In this document: positions 25,521-32,477 of the stretch, one piece after another
Position numbering within the stretch: the stretch's first letter is position 1
How the letters are laid out: each line of letters opens with the position of its first letter
NCBI GenBank assembly: GCA_029237825.1
Contig: JAQZBQ010000009.1
Span: forward strand, 62,001 to 126,000
Length of the DNA stretch: 64,000 bases
Direction of reading: 5' to 3'
Source of the DNA: Bacteroidota bacterium
GTDB taxonomy: Bacteria > Bacteroidota > Bacteroidia > B-17B0 > Aurantibacillaceae
Translations under genes and position numbers: made by a program
Notes under the pieces: model-generated
Databases searched by the model: none
What the model was told of the DNA's origin: nothing
What the model saw: only the letters and a program-made list of their open reading frames with translations

Positions 25521-25706
25521 TTATTTTTTTGGCCACAGCAATACCGCTGCTATTAATGTTATTACTGCTAACCCAGCGAAAAGCATGGTGTTGTTTTTTG
25601 CTGGTGTGGTTGTGGTTGTGCTGGTGTTTGTACCTCCAATAATTGGATTTAAAAACCCTGCTATACCGCTTCCTATTTGGCTTGCGCCCGCTGCAAAATC
25701 GTTCAT
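25521..25706 (-). CDS. single-span membrane protein (61 aa)
   Basis: 61 residues: a Gly/Ala-rich start (GASQIGSGIAGFLNPIIGG), a Thr-rich linker and a C-terminal span (MLFAGLAVITLIAAVLLW) ending in two Lys. Opposite polarity to most others in the row, which have the span at the N-terminus. Confidence 0.6.
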   Translation of the reverse strand: MNDFAAGASQIGSGIAGFLNPIIGGTNTSTTTTTPAKNNTMLFAGLAVITLIAAVLLWPKK

Positions 25707-25709
25707 TGG

Positions 25710-26039
25710 TTATTGAATTGATTTGATTGCTTTAATAAGCTTTGGGCTTAGCCCGGCAGGATTTAAAGCAAATGAGTTAAGAATGGTTTGGATTTCTTCG
25801 AGGTTGTTACGCTCTAAAATAATTTGGCAGATGCGCTGTATCTTTTTTGGATCAGGTGACCAGCCGAGTTCGTGAGAGTAACCAAGTTTGTGGCGCAAAA
25901 TGTGGTTCATCGATCCGGGATTGTTCGCAATAAGAAAAGCGAAAAAGGCCGCACGATCATTTGTAATTAAGTATGCGAACTCATCCGGCGTTACTGGTTG
26001 TTTTGCTTGTACCCGCGCTGCGATTTCTTTTAAATTCAT
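25710..26039 (-). CDS. hypothetical soluble helical protein (109 aa)
   Basis: 109 residues, all-helical, no span. Helices such as TPDEFAYLITNDRAAFFAFL are visible but no family is recognised. It is the first gene after the capsid-gene terminator and the only soluble product before a row of membrane proteins. A scaffold or a minor virion protein is possible. Confidence 0.5.
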   Translation of the reverse strand: MNLKEIAARVQAKQPVTPDEFAYLITNDRAAFFAFLIANNPGSMNHILRHKLGYSHELGWSPDPKKIQRICQIILERNNLEEIQTILNSFALNPAGLSPKLIKAIKSIQ

Positions 26040-26053
26040 CGGATTAATGTTTT

Positions 26054-26089
26054 AAAAAAACGCTTGCCTGACTACAAGCAAGCGTTTTT
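26054..26089 (-). terminator. strong terminator directly after the candidate capsid gene
   Basis: A perfect stem AAAAACGCTTGC / GCAAGCGTTTTT with a ten-base loop, 24 bases past the stop at 26113. On the minus strand it ends in T residues. A terminator between the candidate capsid gene and the membrane-protein row would make the capsid mRNA the most abundant, with the rest by read-through. Confidence 0.75.
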
Positions 26090-26112
26090 ATAATGTGATT
26101 TTTATGGATTGA

Positions 26113-26715
26113 TTAAGCCCAGCTGATGTTAGCTGTTACTGTGAACCCTGCAGGCACTACCCAAGACAATTGAGTTACACCGTTTACCCAGAAATCTACA
26201 GCGATGGTTAAAACACCTTGTTGAACCTGTGTGTTACGGATAGCTTCTGAAAGGTCTAATACTTCCGGTAATTCACGCCCACCAGTTGCAGAGTAAGAAA
26301 GAATTGCAAATTCTAAACCCTCTAAAGCTGATAAAGACTGATTACCATCAGCATCTACCGCAGTAAATGTGATTGATTTTCCACGCAAACCACGGCCTGC
26401 GTTGGCAATGTTCACATACTTATTGATGTTTTTGCCTCCAAATCCATCATTAAAAGTTGGAACTAAACCGGTGGAAACGTTAAAGTCTGCCGTGTTGAAA
26501 GCATAAACTGTGTTTTCTGCATTCGCATCATTAGCAGCATTACGACCACGGGAAGTAATTAACGTGCTTTTAGGTTTACCAAATTTTTCAATTGTTGCGT
26601 CTTGTGGGTATTGGTATACACCTGACTTGTTATTGATAGCATCAGCTACAGAAACAGAAATTTTTTCGATGCTTTGTGCTGGTAAGTTACTTAAGTTGCG
26701 AGTAGTTGTGATCAT
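26113..26715 (-). CDS. candidate major capsid protein (200 aa, beta-rich)
   Basis: 200 residues from the ATG at 26715 (the frame is open to 26802, but the extra residues are not protein-like and cover the repeat block). It has no span or Cys, and consists of Ser/Thr/Ala/Val-rich beta strands such as GKSITFTAVDADG, LEFAILSYSATGG and QLSWVVPAGFTVTANISWA. It is flanked by terminators on both sides, has its own upstream repeat block, and sits two genes from the packaging-type ATPase. A product of this size would suit a single jelly roll. The capsid call is by position, composition and exclusion, not by recognised homology. Confidence 0.5.
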   Translation of the reverse strand: MITTTRNLSNLPAQSIEKISVSVADAINNKSGVYQYPQDATIEKFGKPKSTLITSRGRNAANDANAENTVYAFNTADFNVSTGLVPTFNDGFGGKNINKYVNIANAGRGLRGKSITFTAVDADGNQSLSALEGLEFAILSYSATGGRELPEVLDLSEAIRNTQVQQGVLTIAVDFWVNGVTQLSWVVPAGFTVTANISWA

Positions 26716-26763
26716 GGGTTTTTTTGTTTTATGAGTACAAAATTGCAGCAACACAAAACCGCG

Positions 26764-26814
26764 CTTTAACGCTTCTTTACAGTGCTTAACGCTACTTAAC
26801 ACTATTAAACACTA
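26764..26814. repeat. tandem 10-bp repeats upstream of the capsid gene
   Basis: Three consecutive 10-mers at 26785-26814 read CTTAACGCTA, CTTAACACTA and TTAAACACTA, and a fourth related copy CTTTAACGCT lies at 26764. They fill the space between the small HTH gene's terminator and the capsid ATG. Ten-base spacing places copies on one face of the helix, as for an activator or repressor site. Confidence 0.6.
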
Positions 26815-26834
26815 TTGTAATTTTGATAAAAAAA

Positions 26835-26858
26835 AGGAGCGTTTTTTATGGCGCTCCT
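26835..26858 (-). terminator. terminator overlapping the end of the small HTH gene
   Basis: Stem AGGAGCG / CGCTCCT with a ten-base loop and, on the minus strand, a run of eight T. It includes the stop codon at 26846-26848 and ends the packaging operon just before the capsid promoter region. Confidence 0.7.
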
Positions 26859-27028
26859 AAGTGTTCAACTATATATTCTAATTCTTTTGGACTGTAAACC
26901 TTTGCAAACTTCCTTACCTTTCCGGATGTTACTAGTGTTTTAAGGTTAGCCCACCATGTAGTGCGGCTTATTTCGTAGAGTAGCCGCAATTCCTTTGCGC
27001 TATTTGGCGGTTTAAAGTTATCCTGCAT
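26846..27028 (-). CDS. small HTH DNA-binding protein (60 aa)
   Basis: 60 residues with a helix-turn-helix pattern (SAKELRLLYEISRTTWWANL then VRKFAKVYSPKELEYI), similar in form to small winged-helix/AlpA-like regulators of Bacteroidota. Its start overlaps the ATPase stop as TAATG. Because it is encoded right before the capsid gene's repeat block, it could be the late regulator that binds there; this is inference. Confidence 0.55.
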   Translation of the reverse strand: MQDNFKPPNSAKELRLLYEISRTTWWANLKTLVTSGKVRKFAKVYSPKELEYIVEHLGAP

Positions 27029-27639
27029 TAGCGTATTTCGTCAATGGTTGATATGGTTATGTGTTTAAATCGGTCGGTGCTAGCCTGTAGCGTGTTGAAT
27101 GCTTTCATTACTTTATCAAAGCAGGCGCTTAAACTTTCCTTTCGTACAAGCGGTGTATCGAGTGTTTTACAAAGTTCGATGTAATCAATTTTTCGATACA
27201 GGTCCAGCGGTGTTTCACCAAAGGAGTGGTACATAAAGCAGATATCAATGTTTTGTTGCTTACTGTTACCCATTAAACGGTTCAACTCTTTGCAGATGCT
27301 TTTTTCACTATGTTTACGTGCATCCTCGAAAATTAGAAATGTGTTCCAGTGGTTGTTACTATCTGTAAACCAGCGGCAGAAACTATTTATATCCTCCGGA
27401 TCAATCAGGATGCGGGCTACACCAGTTTTAAAGTTTTTAAAGCTTTCCATTGTAAGGATAGGAACGTCCCTGTACGCCGGGTGATCATCAGTATCTACAA
27501 TTAAAACCTTAATGCCTTTTTTTAGGTAAATGTCAATAAGGCCACGAAGTTTTAATTTTGCGTCGCCTTTTACAATCGTGGTTTTGCCTGTACCGCGCGC
27601 GCCAATGATGGTAAAAATTTTATTAAACCGTTCTATCAT
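27028..27639 (-). CDS. P-loop ATPase, putative genome-packaging type
   Basis: 203 residues: Walker A GARGTGKTT at 13-21, Walker B FLIFEDA at 101-107, and a following FMYHSF strand where sensor residues are expected. Size and placement beside the candidate capsid gene fit the small packaging ATPases (FtsK-HerA fold) of membrane-containing jelly-roll viruses. It has no C-terminal span, unlike Zot proteins of filamentous phages, and no nuclease domain, unlike terminases. The fold name is inference from motifs. Confidence 0.65.
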   Translation of the reverse strand: MIERFNKIFTIIGARGTGKTTIVKGDAKLKLRGLIDIYLKKGIKVLIVDTDDHPAYRDVPILTMESFKNFKTGVARILIDPEDINSFCRWFTDSNNHWNTFLIFEDARKHSEKSICKELNRLMGNSKQQNIDICFMYHSFGETPLDLYRKIDYIELCKTLDTPLVRKESLSACFDKVMKAFNTLQASTDRFKHITISTIDEIR

Positions 27640-27642
27640 CGC

Positions 27643-28269
27643 TTATACTTCTAAAAATATTGCCTCGGCTTTGCCGCCGATATCTTCAATTAGAGCCATT
27701 ATCAGCATCCAACCTGGACCAATTTCAGTATTTGTGGCCTCAAAATATTTGGTAAGGATTTTTGCACGGCGTGCCTCCGATTGTTCATCGGAAGAGGCTT
27801 CGAGTTTTTCAAATTTGCGGCGCTGTGATTTCATAGTGCGCTCCCAAAAGTTTTTTAACTTCAAATGTTCCTCACTTAAATCGCTATCCTTACGGTCTAA
27901 AATATCCGTTGTATCAATGATTTCGCGCTGTTCCTCTGTAAACTTATATTTGGTTTGAAGTTTTAAGCCAAGGGTGAACAAAAAGTTCGTCATTGTGTCG
28001 AGGCTGGCAGCTGCCGTTTCTCCTGATAACTGAAAGTCCTCTTTAGTGAGTTTTTTTGCACCTGGCTTTGTTGTTTCCGGTGTGTTTTCGGGCGTGGTAG
28101 GTTTGGGATCCACGGTAGCTTTTGGCGTTTCCTCTTCAGTACCAAAATTAAACTTAGGCAGTACCTCGCTAGATGCTGATTTTGTTTCGGTGGTTTTTTC
28201 GAGTTCCGAAAACAATTCTGTACCGCTTGTATTAGCGGTGTTTTCGTTGTTATTGTTGTTTTGTTGCAT
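27643..28269 (-). CDS. hypothetical protein with disordered N-terminus (208 aa)
   Basis: Residues 1-75 are disordered and rich in Asn, Thr, Glu and Pro; the rest is helical (TKEDFQLSGETAAASLDTM, LKNFWERTMKSQRRKFEKL) and ends in a short hydrophobic helix (GWMLIMALIED). It carries the linker PENTPETTKPGA, shared with the gene at 28945. It directly precedes the ATPase gene (3-base gap), so it may be a packaging partner; that is inference. Confidence 0.5.
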   Translation of the reverse strand: MQQNNNNNENTANTSGTELFSELEKTTETKSASSEVLPKFNFGTEEETPKATVDPKPTTPENTPETTKPGAKKLTKEDFQLSGETAAASLDTMTNFLFTLGLKLQTKYKFTEEQREIIDTTDILDRKDSDLSEEHLKLKNFWERTMKSQRRKFEKLEASSDEQSEARRAKILTKYFEATNTEIGPGWMLIMALIEDIGGKAEAIFLEV

Positions 28270-28591
28270 AGCTTTCGAGTATTGGTGCTAGTTTTTTAAT
28301 GGCTGAGAAACGACTGAAAAACTCATCCCGGCGATCATCGTTTAAAAGGATCATTGGCAGAGAGGACATTTTGATGCCCATGATTTTTAGAATATCGGAA
28401 AATCCTAAATCTTCTTTTTTTAACTCTGCTTTGAAGCTACCAGTGGCAGGATCGATAAAACCTAAATTAGTTGCAAGCTCTGTAAACACTTCTTTAATGC
28501 GGTTTTCCTTGGCTTGGTAATCTTCAATTAAAATAATTAACTCGCTGTTTTCGAGTTCTGTCAGTGTCTTGTTTTCGTTGGTTTCGCTCAT
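28250..28591 (-). CDS. hypothetical helical protein (113 aa)
   Basis: 113 residues, helical and acidic (ELENSELIILIEDYQAKENR), no span and no recognised domain. It overlaps the next gene's start by 20 bases and its own start overlaps the preceding small basic gene's stop (ATGA). Confidence 0.5.
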   Translation of the reverse strand: MSETNENKTLTELENSELIILIEDYQAKENRIKEVFTELATNLGFIDPATGSFKAELKKEDLGFSDILKIMGIKMSSLPMILLNDDRRDEFFSRFSAIKKLAPILESYATKQQ

Positions 28592-28737
28592 TTTCTTTTC
28601 TTTTTTTTACGTGCAATGTTTTTTGCTTTTTGGTGTGGGTTTTGGTCAAGTATCCATGTTTTCCAGCTACCAAACTTGCCACCAAGTCCAGTTTGGAAAT
28701 ATGTTTTTTCGTGATTAGTATTTTGCCCTTTTTTCAT
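28588..28737 (-). CDS. small basic protein (49 aa)
   Basis: A 49-residue protein starting MKKGQNTNHEKTYFQTGLGG and ending in a run of Lys and Arg. The basic C-terminus suggests nucleic-acid binding. It overlaps the upstream zinc-ribbon gene by 23 bases and the downstream gene by 4 (ATGA), which supports translation. Confidence 0.55.
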   Translation of the reverse strand: MKKGQNTNHEKTYFQTGLGGKFGSWKTWILDQNPHQKAKNIARKKKKRK

Positions 28738-28942
28738 TCTTATATTTTTTTGGTTCGCTTGTTAAATGGAAAAGGTCGCATTCAGGGCAGCGGTAGGTGC
28801 GTTTAGGCCGTTTATCTTTTTTGCCTATTAATTTATTTCTGCGGGTGTTGCTGTATTTATCCTGTATTCGGTATGTTTTCACAGAATTTAAAACCTCCCG
28901 GGCTTCGCGTTCACTTGTATATCCGCGTTTGTAGCAACTCAT
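28715..28942 (-). CDS. small zinc-ribbon-like basic protein (75 aa)
   Basis: 75 residues, strongly basic, with CPECDLFHLTS giving a CxxC-x3-H pattern near residue 52. Small proteins of this sort occur in phages as nucleic-acid-binding proteins. One Cys pair only is present, so metal binding is uncertain. Confidence 0.5.
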   Translation of the reverse strand: MSCYKRGYTSEREAREVLNSVKTYRIQDKYSNTRRNKLIGKKDKRPKRTYRCPECDLFHLTSEPKKYKNEKRAKY

Positions 28943-28944
28943 TT

Positions 28945-29370
28945 CTAAATTAAATGGCTGTATTTTTTTTCAATGTATGTTTTCAATGAGTGTTCCATAA
29001 ACTGTTGAATAAAATCAGTTTCGGTACACTCTTTAGGCCATTCACCCTTTGACTTAAGAAAACGGCGAAGTTTAGTAAGCAATAGCAGTAATTCGGGCTG
29101 CAATTCAATCACAAATTGATTTGGTTCTAAAACAGGTACGCTTGCTGGCGGCACGTTTTCGGCCTGTAACAAGCGCCTTACTACCTCACTAAACCCGGCA
29201 GCAAACGAGGGGAACTGTTTAATAATATCGGTAACTACAGCCTTATCGATTGGGAAAACACGGCCTGAAAACTGAACGGTTGCACCTGGCTTTGTGTTTT
29301 CGGGTGTGGTTTCGGTATCGGGGTTAACCGGCTGGCTTTGGTTTTCGGTTAAATCGTTGTTTTCAATCAT
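28945..29370 (-). CDS. hypothetical protein with disordered N-terminus (141 aa)
   Basis: Residues 1-35 are disordered (TETTPENTKPGATVQFSG); residues 40-141 are helical with a Leu-rich core (ELQPELLLLLTKLRRFLKSK). The TPENTKPGA linker resembles that of the protein at 27643-28269. No family recognised. Confidence 0.5.
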   Translation of the reverse strand: MIENNDLTENQSQPVNPDTETTPENTKPGATVQFSGRVFPIDKAVVTDIIKQFPSFAAGFSEVVRRLLQAENVPPASVPVLEPNQFVIELQPELLLLLTKLRRFLKSKGEWPKECTETDFIQQFMEHSLKTYIEKKYSHLI

Positions 29371-29486
29371 TTTTTACGCTTACGTTTTTTGTTGTAGCTA
29401 GGCTGCATGCGTGGGTTGTGAACTCTCAGGTAATTGTTTACAGTGAGTTTTTCGAGTAACTCACTGTAAAGCATTGGTGTTAACAT
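29367..29486 (-). CDS. small basic-tailed protein (39 aa)
   Basis: A frame extends upstream to 29636, but it would overlap the histone-like gene, so the start MLTPMLYSELLEKL at 29486 is chosen. The 39-residue product ends in KKRKRKK. The stop overlaps the next start (ATGA). Function unknown; the tail suggests nucleic-acid contact. Confidence 0.4.
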   Translation of the reverse strand: MLTPMLYSELLEKLTVNNYLRVHNPRMQPSYNKKRKRKK

Positions 29487-29505
29487 GGGGAAAACACTAC
29501 AGATT

Positions 29506-29811
29506 TTAGAACCTGTGTTTGTAGCTGGTGCGAACACGCCCACCGCAAGTTGCTGTGCCATCATCTTTGTAATTAACAGTAAGTTTCTTTTTCTTTTCAG
29601 GCTCATTGCGGTTGTAAGCAACAAGTAAGGCATCATGCGCTTGTTGTTTTCGCTTTTTAGTCCACTTGAATGCTGTGTTTTCGGTTTCAGCTTTTTTTAC
29701 AGCTTCTTTTTTAGGTGCTGGCTTTTTAGCTTCGCCGGTAGTAGCTGTTTTCTTAGTAGCTGCTTTCTTTGGTGCGGTTTTCTTAGCTGCCGCTTTAGTG
29801 GTTTCTGCCAT
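29506..29811 (-). CDS. histone H1-like Lys/Ala-rich DNA-binding protein
   Basis: 101 residues. The first half is a Lys/Ala/Pro/Thr repeat (KKTAPKKAATKKTATTGEAK), the composition of histone H1 C-terminal tails and bacterial HU-tail/AlgP-type proteins. The second half is a small basic domain (WTKKRKQQAHDALLVAYNRN) with one Cys. It is the first gene of the late operon. Condensing viral DNA before packaging is the natural guess. Confidence 0.6.
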   Translation of the reverse strand: MAETTKAAAKKTAPKKAATKKTATTGEAKKPAPKKEAVKKAETENTAFKWTKKRKQQAHDALLVAYNRNEPEKKKKLTVNYKDDGTATCGGRVRTSYKHRF

Positions 29812-29873
29812 TGGATGTTGTTTTCATTTGTGCAAACGTCTGAAAACAATAAGCAGAGGCGAAATTTTATGAA

Positions 29874-29903
29874 TTGCAAAATGCGATTAGTTGCAAAATG
29901 CGA
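29874..29903. repeat. direct repeat upstream of the late operon
   Basis: Two exact copies of TTGCAAAATGCGA (29874-29886 and 29891-29903), 17 bases start to start, lie 63 bases upstream of the first late gene. They are a plausible regulator site for late transcription. Confidence 0.5.
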
Positions 29904-29954
29904 AAACGGATAGTGAAAACACGAAAACCATACACCCAAAAGTTTGGCGGTTTT

Positions 29955-30175
29955 AAGTAGTGAAGTAGTTAATTATTTCGCTATGCCTTTACAGTACTGC
30001 CTTACAGCTTAACTACATGTTTTACTGTGATCCTGTTATTAAGTAGTGAATGGGTGTTAAAGTAGTTAAGTTTAACAGGTTCACTACTTGTTAACTACTT
30101 TGCTATTTTAGAAGTAGTTAACCCGCATTGTAGTAATAGTGTGCCTTATAGCTTACTTAACTACTTTAACTACTT
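29955..30175. repeat. iteron-like region, candidate replication origin
   Basis: About ten copies of AAGTAGTTAA or its complement TTAACTACTT (some one or two bases off) lie at 29955, 29963, 30009, 30041, 30060, 30080, 30091, 30112, 30157 and 30166, in both orientations. The 480-base non-coding stretch 29812-30294 is the longest in the element. Repeats of this density are typical of iteron-type origins. No Rep initiator is recognised nearby, so a regulatory role is the alternative. Confidence 0.55.
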
Positions 30176-30263
30176 ATTTTAGAAACATTTAATAATTATA
30201 TAAAAACAGGGTGTAAAAGGTGCATTTTTGCGAAAAACCGCGCAAAAGCCTTTGGTTGGCTGC

Positions 30264-30292
30264 AAAAAAAAGCCCCGGCGGTGATCCGGGGC
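30264..30292 (-). terminator. terminator of the gene ending at 30295
   Basis: Stem GCCCCGG / CCGGGGC with a seven-base loop and eight T on the minus strand, directly beyond the stop codon. It closes the early block before the origin-like region. Confidence 0.8.
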
Positions 30293-30294
30293 GT

Positions 30295-30720
30295 TTAAGG
30301 TGCTACATACCTGAATAGTTTGGCGCTGGCTTCAATAATTAAAACGCTGCGTATGGGGAAAAAGAAAGGCGTGGTGGTGTCTTCTACATTTACAAGGGTA
30401 GGAGTGCCGTTTTTATCGTAAAGCATCCCAAAATTGATTGTTTTATGTTTTGCGGCTTCTTTTACCCATTTTAAAAAGGCATCGCGGTTATACAACACAT
30501 TGTTATAGCTGTAGATATACAGCATGCCGCTAACGAGTAATTTAATATTTAAATCCTGCGCCATTTCAATTTGCATATCAATGGGCGATGTTACGTGTAT
30601 TAAATTTTTATGGGTGCTGCCTGCAATTAATTGCGCCTCGTAATTATGTACCACGCCTAAAAACGGTGGTTTTTTATCGGGTAGGACATGAAAGAGTGTG
30701 CAAGTAATTACCATACCCAA
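30295..30720 (-). CDS. hypothetical protein (141 aa)
   Basis: 141 residues, mixed alpha/beta, no span. Segments such as YEAQLIAGSTHKNLIHVTSP and INFGMLYDKNGTP are visible but no family is recognised. A second possible start (MVITC) lies at 30714. It is transcribed alone: a terminator precedes it and another follows, and an inverted repeat sits just upstream. Confidence 0.5.
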   Translation of the reverse strand: MGMVITCTLFHVLPDKKPPFLGVVHNYEAQLIAGSTHKNLIHVTSPIDMQIEMAQDLNIKLLVSGMLYIYSYNNVLYNRDAFLKWVKEAAKHKTINFGMLYDKNGTPTLVNVEDTTTPFFFPIRSVLIIEASAKLFRYVAP

Positions 30721-30746
30721 ATTTACATAAGTAGAAAGTGGGGTAG

Positions 30747-30763
30747 TGCTATGAATTATAGCA
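30747..30763. promoter_or_regulatory. inverted repeat, candidate operator
   Basis: TGCTAT-gaatt-ATAGCA, a perfect palindrome with a five-base centre, 27 bases upstream of the start at 30720. It is placed to control that gene. Confidence 0.4.
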
Positions 30764-30767
30764 TTAA

Positions 30768-30795
30768 CAAAAAAGCCCCGGCAGTGTGCCTGGGC
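30768..30795 (-). terminator. terminator after the DNA methylase gene
   Basis: Stem GCCCCGGCA / TGCCTGGGC (one mismatch) with a three-base loop and a T run on the minus strand. It lies 95 bases beyond the methylase stop, leaving a long 3' untranslated end with no gene. Confidence 0.7.
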
Positions 30796-30890
30796 TTTTA
30801 AAGATATATGGTAATTTGGTTTGACTACAGATGATCAGTACTTTGTAGCCACAAAAAGCTTCGGTACCAAGGTAGCGAAGTGTTCCACAT

Positions 30891-31571
30891 CTACCCCAGC
30901 TGCTCAATAATAGTTTCTAATACGTGCTGGCGTTCGTGCGGTGGCATTTTCTTAAGCATTTTAACCCAACGGTCTGCTTTGCGCTTTATACGCTGCCTAT
31001 CGGTTTTATTTTTACCGGTGTAGGTAGTTTCGTGTAGCTTTACTGCAGGCGGGTAATTCATATACAGGCATTCTGTTACTATTTTTCCGTGGTAGGATAC
31101 TTGCATATCTATCCGGTACCAGTCGTGTAAAATTTCATCGTACAAGCAGCTGCGGTAGTGGGATATGGCTACGTGAGATCTGCACTCCTTTAATTTATTT
31201 AATAACTGGCGGTGCTGATCATCTGTTAATTCATATTCATAAAGCGCCTTTTTGCCCAAACGATCATTAATGATATACGGCGGGTCCAGGTAGATCAAAG
31301 TATCTTTACTGCAGTGTTTAAAATCATCCAGCAGCGATATCATACAGTCGTTAACAACTACTACGCCGGACGGGTAGTTGTTTTTATCAGCCCCGGCCAA
31401 GGTAGATGAAAGTTCAACTGCAATATTCAGTTTTGCCGGTTTTTTCTTACGGCCAATTTGGTAAGATCCGGCGAAGCCCTCAATGTATACCTTGTGTGGC
31501 GGGAATGTATTTATAATTTTAGGAAACAGGCCGGTCGGGCTTTTGTTTCCTGTGTAGCCTTTAGTTTTCAT
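30891..31571 (-). CDS. D12-class DNA adenine methylase
   Basis: 226 residues. DPPY at 96-99 (LIYLDPPYI) is catalytic motif IV, and YIEGFAGSY at 29-37 is the SAM-binding motif I in the F-x-G-S form of the D12 (Dam-like) class. A basic tail follows. It methylates adenine N6 in DNA, probably to protect viral DNA from host restriction. No matching endonuclease is beside it, so it is an orphan. The start overlaps the upstream small gene by 4 bases. Confidence 0.85.
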   Translation of the reverse strand: MKTKGYTGNKSPTGLFPKIINTFPPHKVYIEGFAGSYQIGRKKKPAKLNIAVELSSTLAGADKNNYPSGVVVVNDCMISLLDDFKHCSKDTLIYLDPPYIINDRLGKKALYEYELTDDQHRQLLNKLKECRSHVAISHYRSCLYDEILHDWYRIDMQVSYHGKIVTECLYMNYPPAVKLHETTYTGKNKTDRQRIKRKADRWVKMLKKMPPHERQHVLETIIEQLG

Positions 31572-31732
31572 TTATAATATTGATGGTAAAAATTTTCTTT
31601 TCCCCTTTCGGCTTCCCATAGGTAAATAATACGATCCCAATAAAAATGCAAGCCGGCGGCCATTAAAGCTAAAATAACGAGCGCAAATAAATTTTCTCTG
31701 ATCCAGCGGATTATAAAGTAGAAATCTATCAT
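31568..31732 (-). CDS. single-span small membrane protein (54 aa)
   Basis: A 54-residue protein beginning MIDFYFIIRWIRENLFALVI, with one span and a charged end (EAERGKENFYHQYYK). Its stop overlaps the methylase start (ATGA) and it starts 3 bases after the PP-loop gene's stop. Role unknown. Confidence 0.6.
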   Translation of the reverse strand: MIDFYFIIRWIRENLFALVILALMAAGLHFYWDRIIYLWEAERGKENFYHQYYK

Positions 31733-31735
31733 GTA

Positions 31736-32473
31736 TTAAAATTTACAGTAATTACAAGTGTTTTCTTGGCCTAAATCTCGACCAAAAGTTGTGTAGAATG
31801 TTGCCTCATCTCTTCCCCAATAGCGAGTAAGCTCTGAACTTAATTTCATCGCAAGCATAAAATATTTAGGATAATATTTTTTCACAGCTAGAATATCTTC
31901 AGGATCCATATTCTTGCAGGGCAAACAATTATTGTGTTTAAACACACGATTACCATTTTCATCAAGTATTTTATAAATCTCAGGAAACCAGCCTATAAGT
32001 CTTTCTACAATTTGAAAACACCACTCATCGTTAAATTCTCCAATAGGATAAAGTTTTTGGAGCGAAAAAAGATCGACTGATATATTTTTTTTTTGCCGTT
32101 CCGACCGTCTCTTAAGTTCGTGCCTTACATATCCTACCAAATCTATTTTAATATCATTTTCAAAAGCATAAGCGTTGATTTCATCAATCTTGAGCCTTTT
32201 AGTACATGGTGAATTTGCAGGATGGGGAATTATCTTTTCTTTTCTGAAAAAGTCTAGTATGCTGTTTTTGGTAATTCTGACTTTTACAACTTCAAAATGT
32301 TTCCTGGCAAACCTAATTCCATCTGCTACAAATTGGAACGTGTCAGGCGAATGCTCTTTAAAATGAGCGTAGAATAAATGAACTTCTTTTGGCTTAACTG
32401 GCTGTTCTGAAAGCCAACACAAAACAGCCATACTGTTAATTCCACCCGAAAGCCCTATTAGTACTCTATCCAT
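31736..32473 (-). CDS. PP-loop ATPase of the PAPS-reductase / DndC-like type
   Basis: 245 residues. The PP-loop reads SGGINS (residues 9-14) where the family norm is SGGxDS, so the Asp is replaced by Asn. Cysteine pairs near the C-terminus (CLPCKN and CNYC) and CTKRLK resemble iron-sulfur or zinc ligands of sulfur-transfer enzymes such as TtcA and DndC. It probably activates a substrate by adenylation for sulfur transfer, on tRNA or viral DNA. Phages often carry such PAPS-reductase-like genes of unproven role. The Asn change may be tolerated or may alter activity. Confidence 0.7.
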   Translation of the reverse strand: MDRVLIGLSGGINSMAVLCWLSEQPVKPKEVHLFYAHFKEHSPDTFQFVADGIRFARKHFEVVKVRITKNSILDFFRKEKIIPHPANSPCTKRLKIDEINAYAFENDIKIDLVGYVRHELKRRSERQKKNISVDLFSLQKLYPIGEFNDEWCFQIVERLIGWFPEIYKILDENGNRVFKHNNCLPCKNMDPEDILAVKKYYPKYFMLAMKLSSELTRYWGRDEATFYTTFGRDLGQENTCNYCKF

Positions 32474-32477
32474 AATG

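Noticed and set aside
26716-26802. N-terminal extension of the capsid gene to 26802
   Set aside because: The extra 29 residues are Cys/Lys/His-rich and unlike the rest, and they fall on the tandem repeat block. The ATG at 26715 is a better start.
29955-30175. CRISPR array
   Set aside because: The repeats are 10 bases, in both orientations and at irregular spacing. They are not the 28-37 bp repeats with regular spacers of a CRISPR array, and no cas gene is present in the window.
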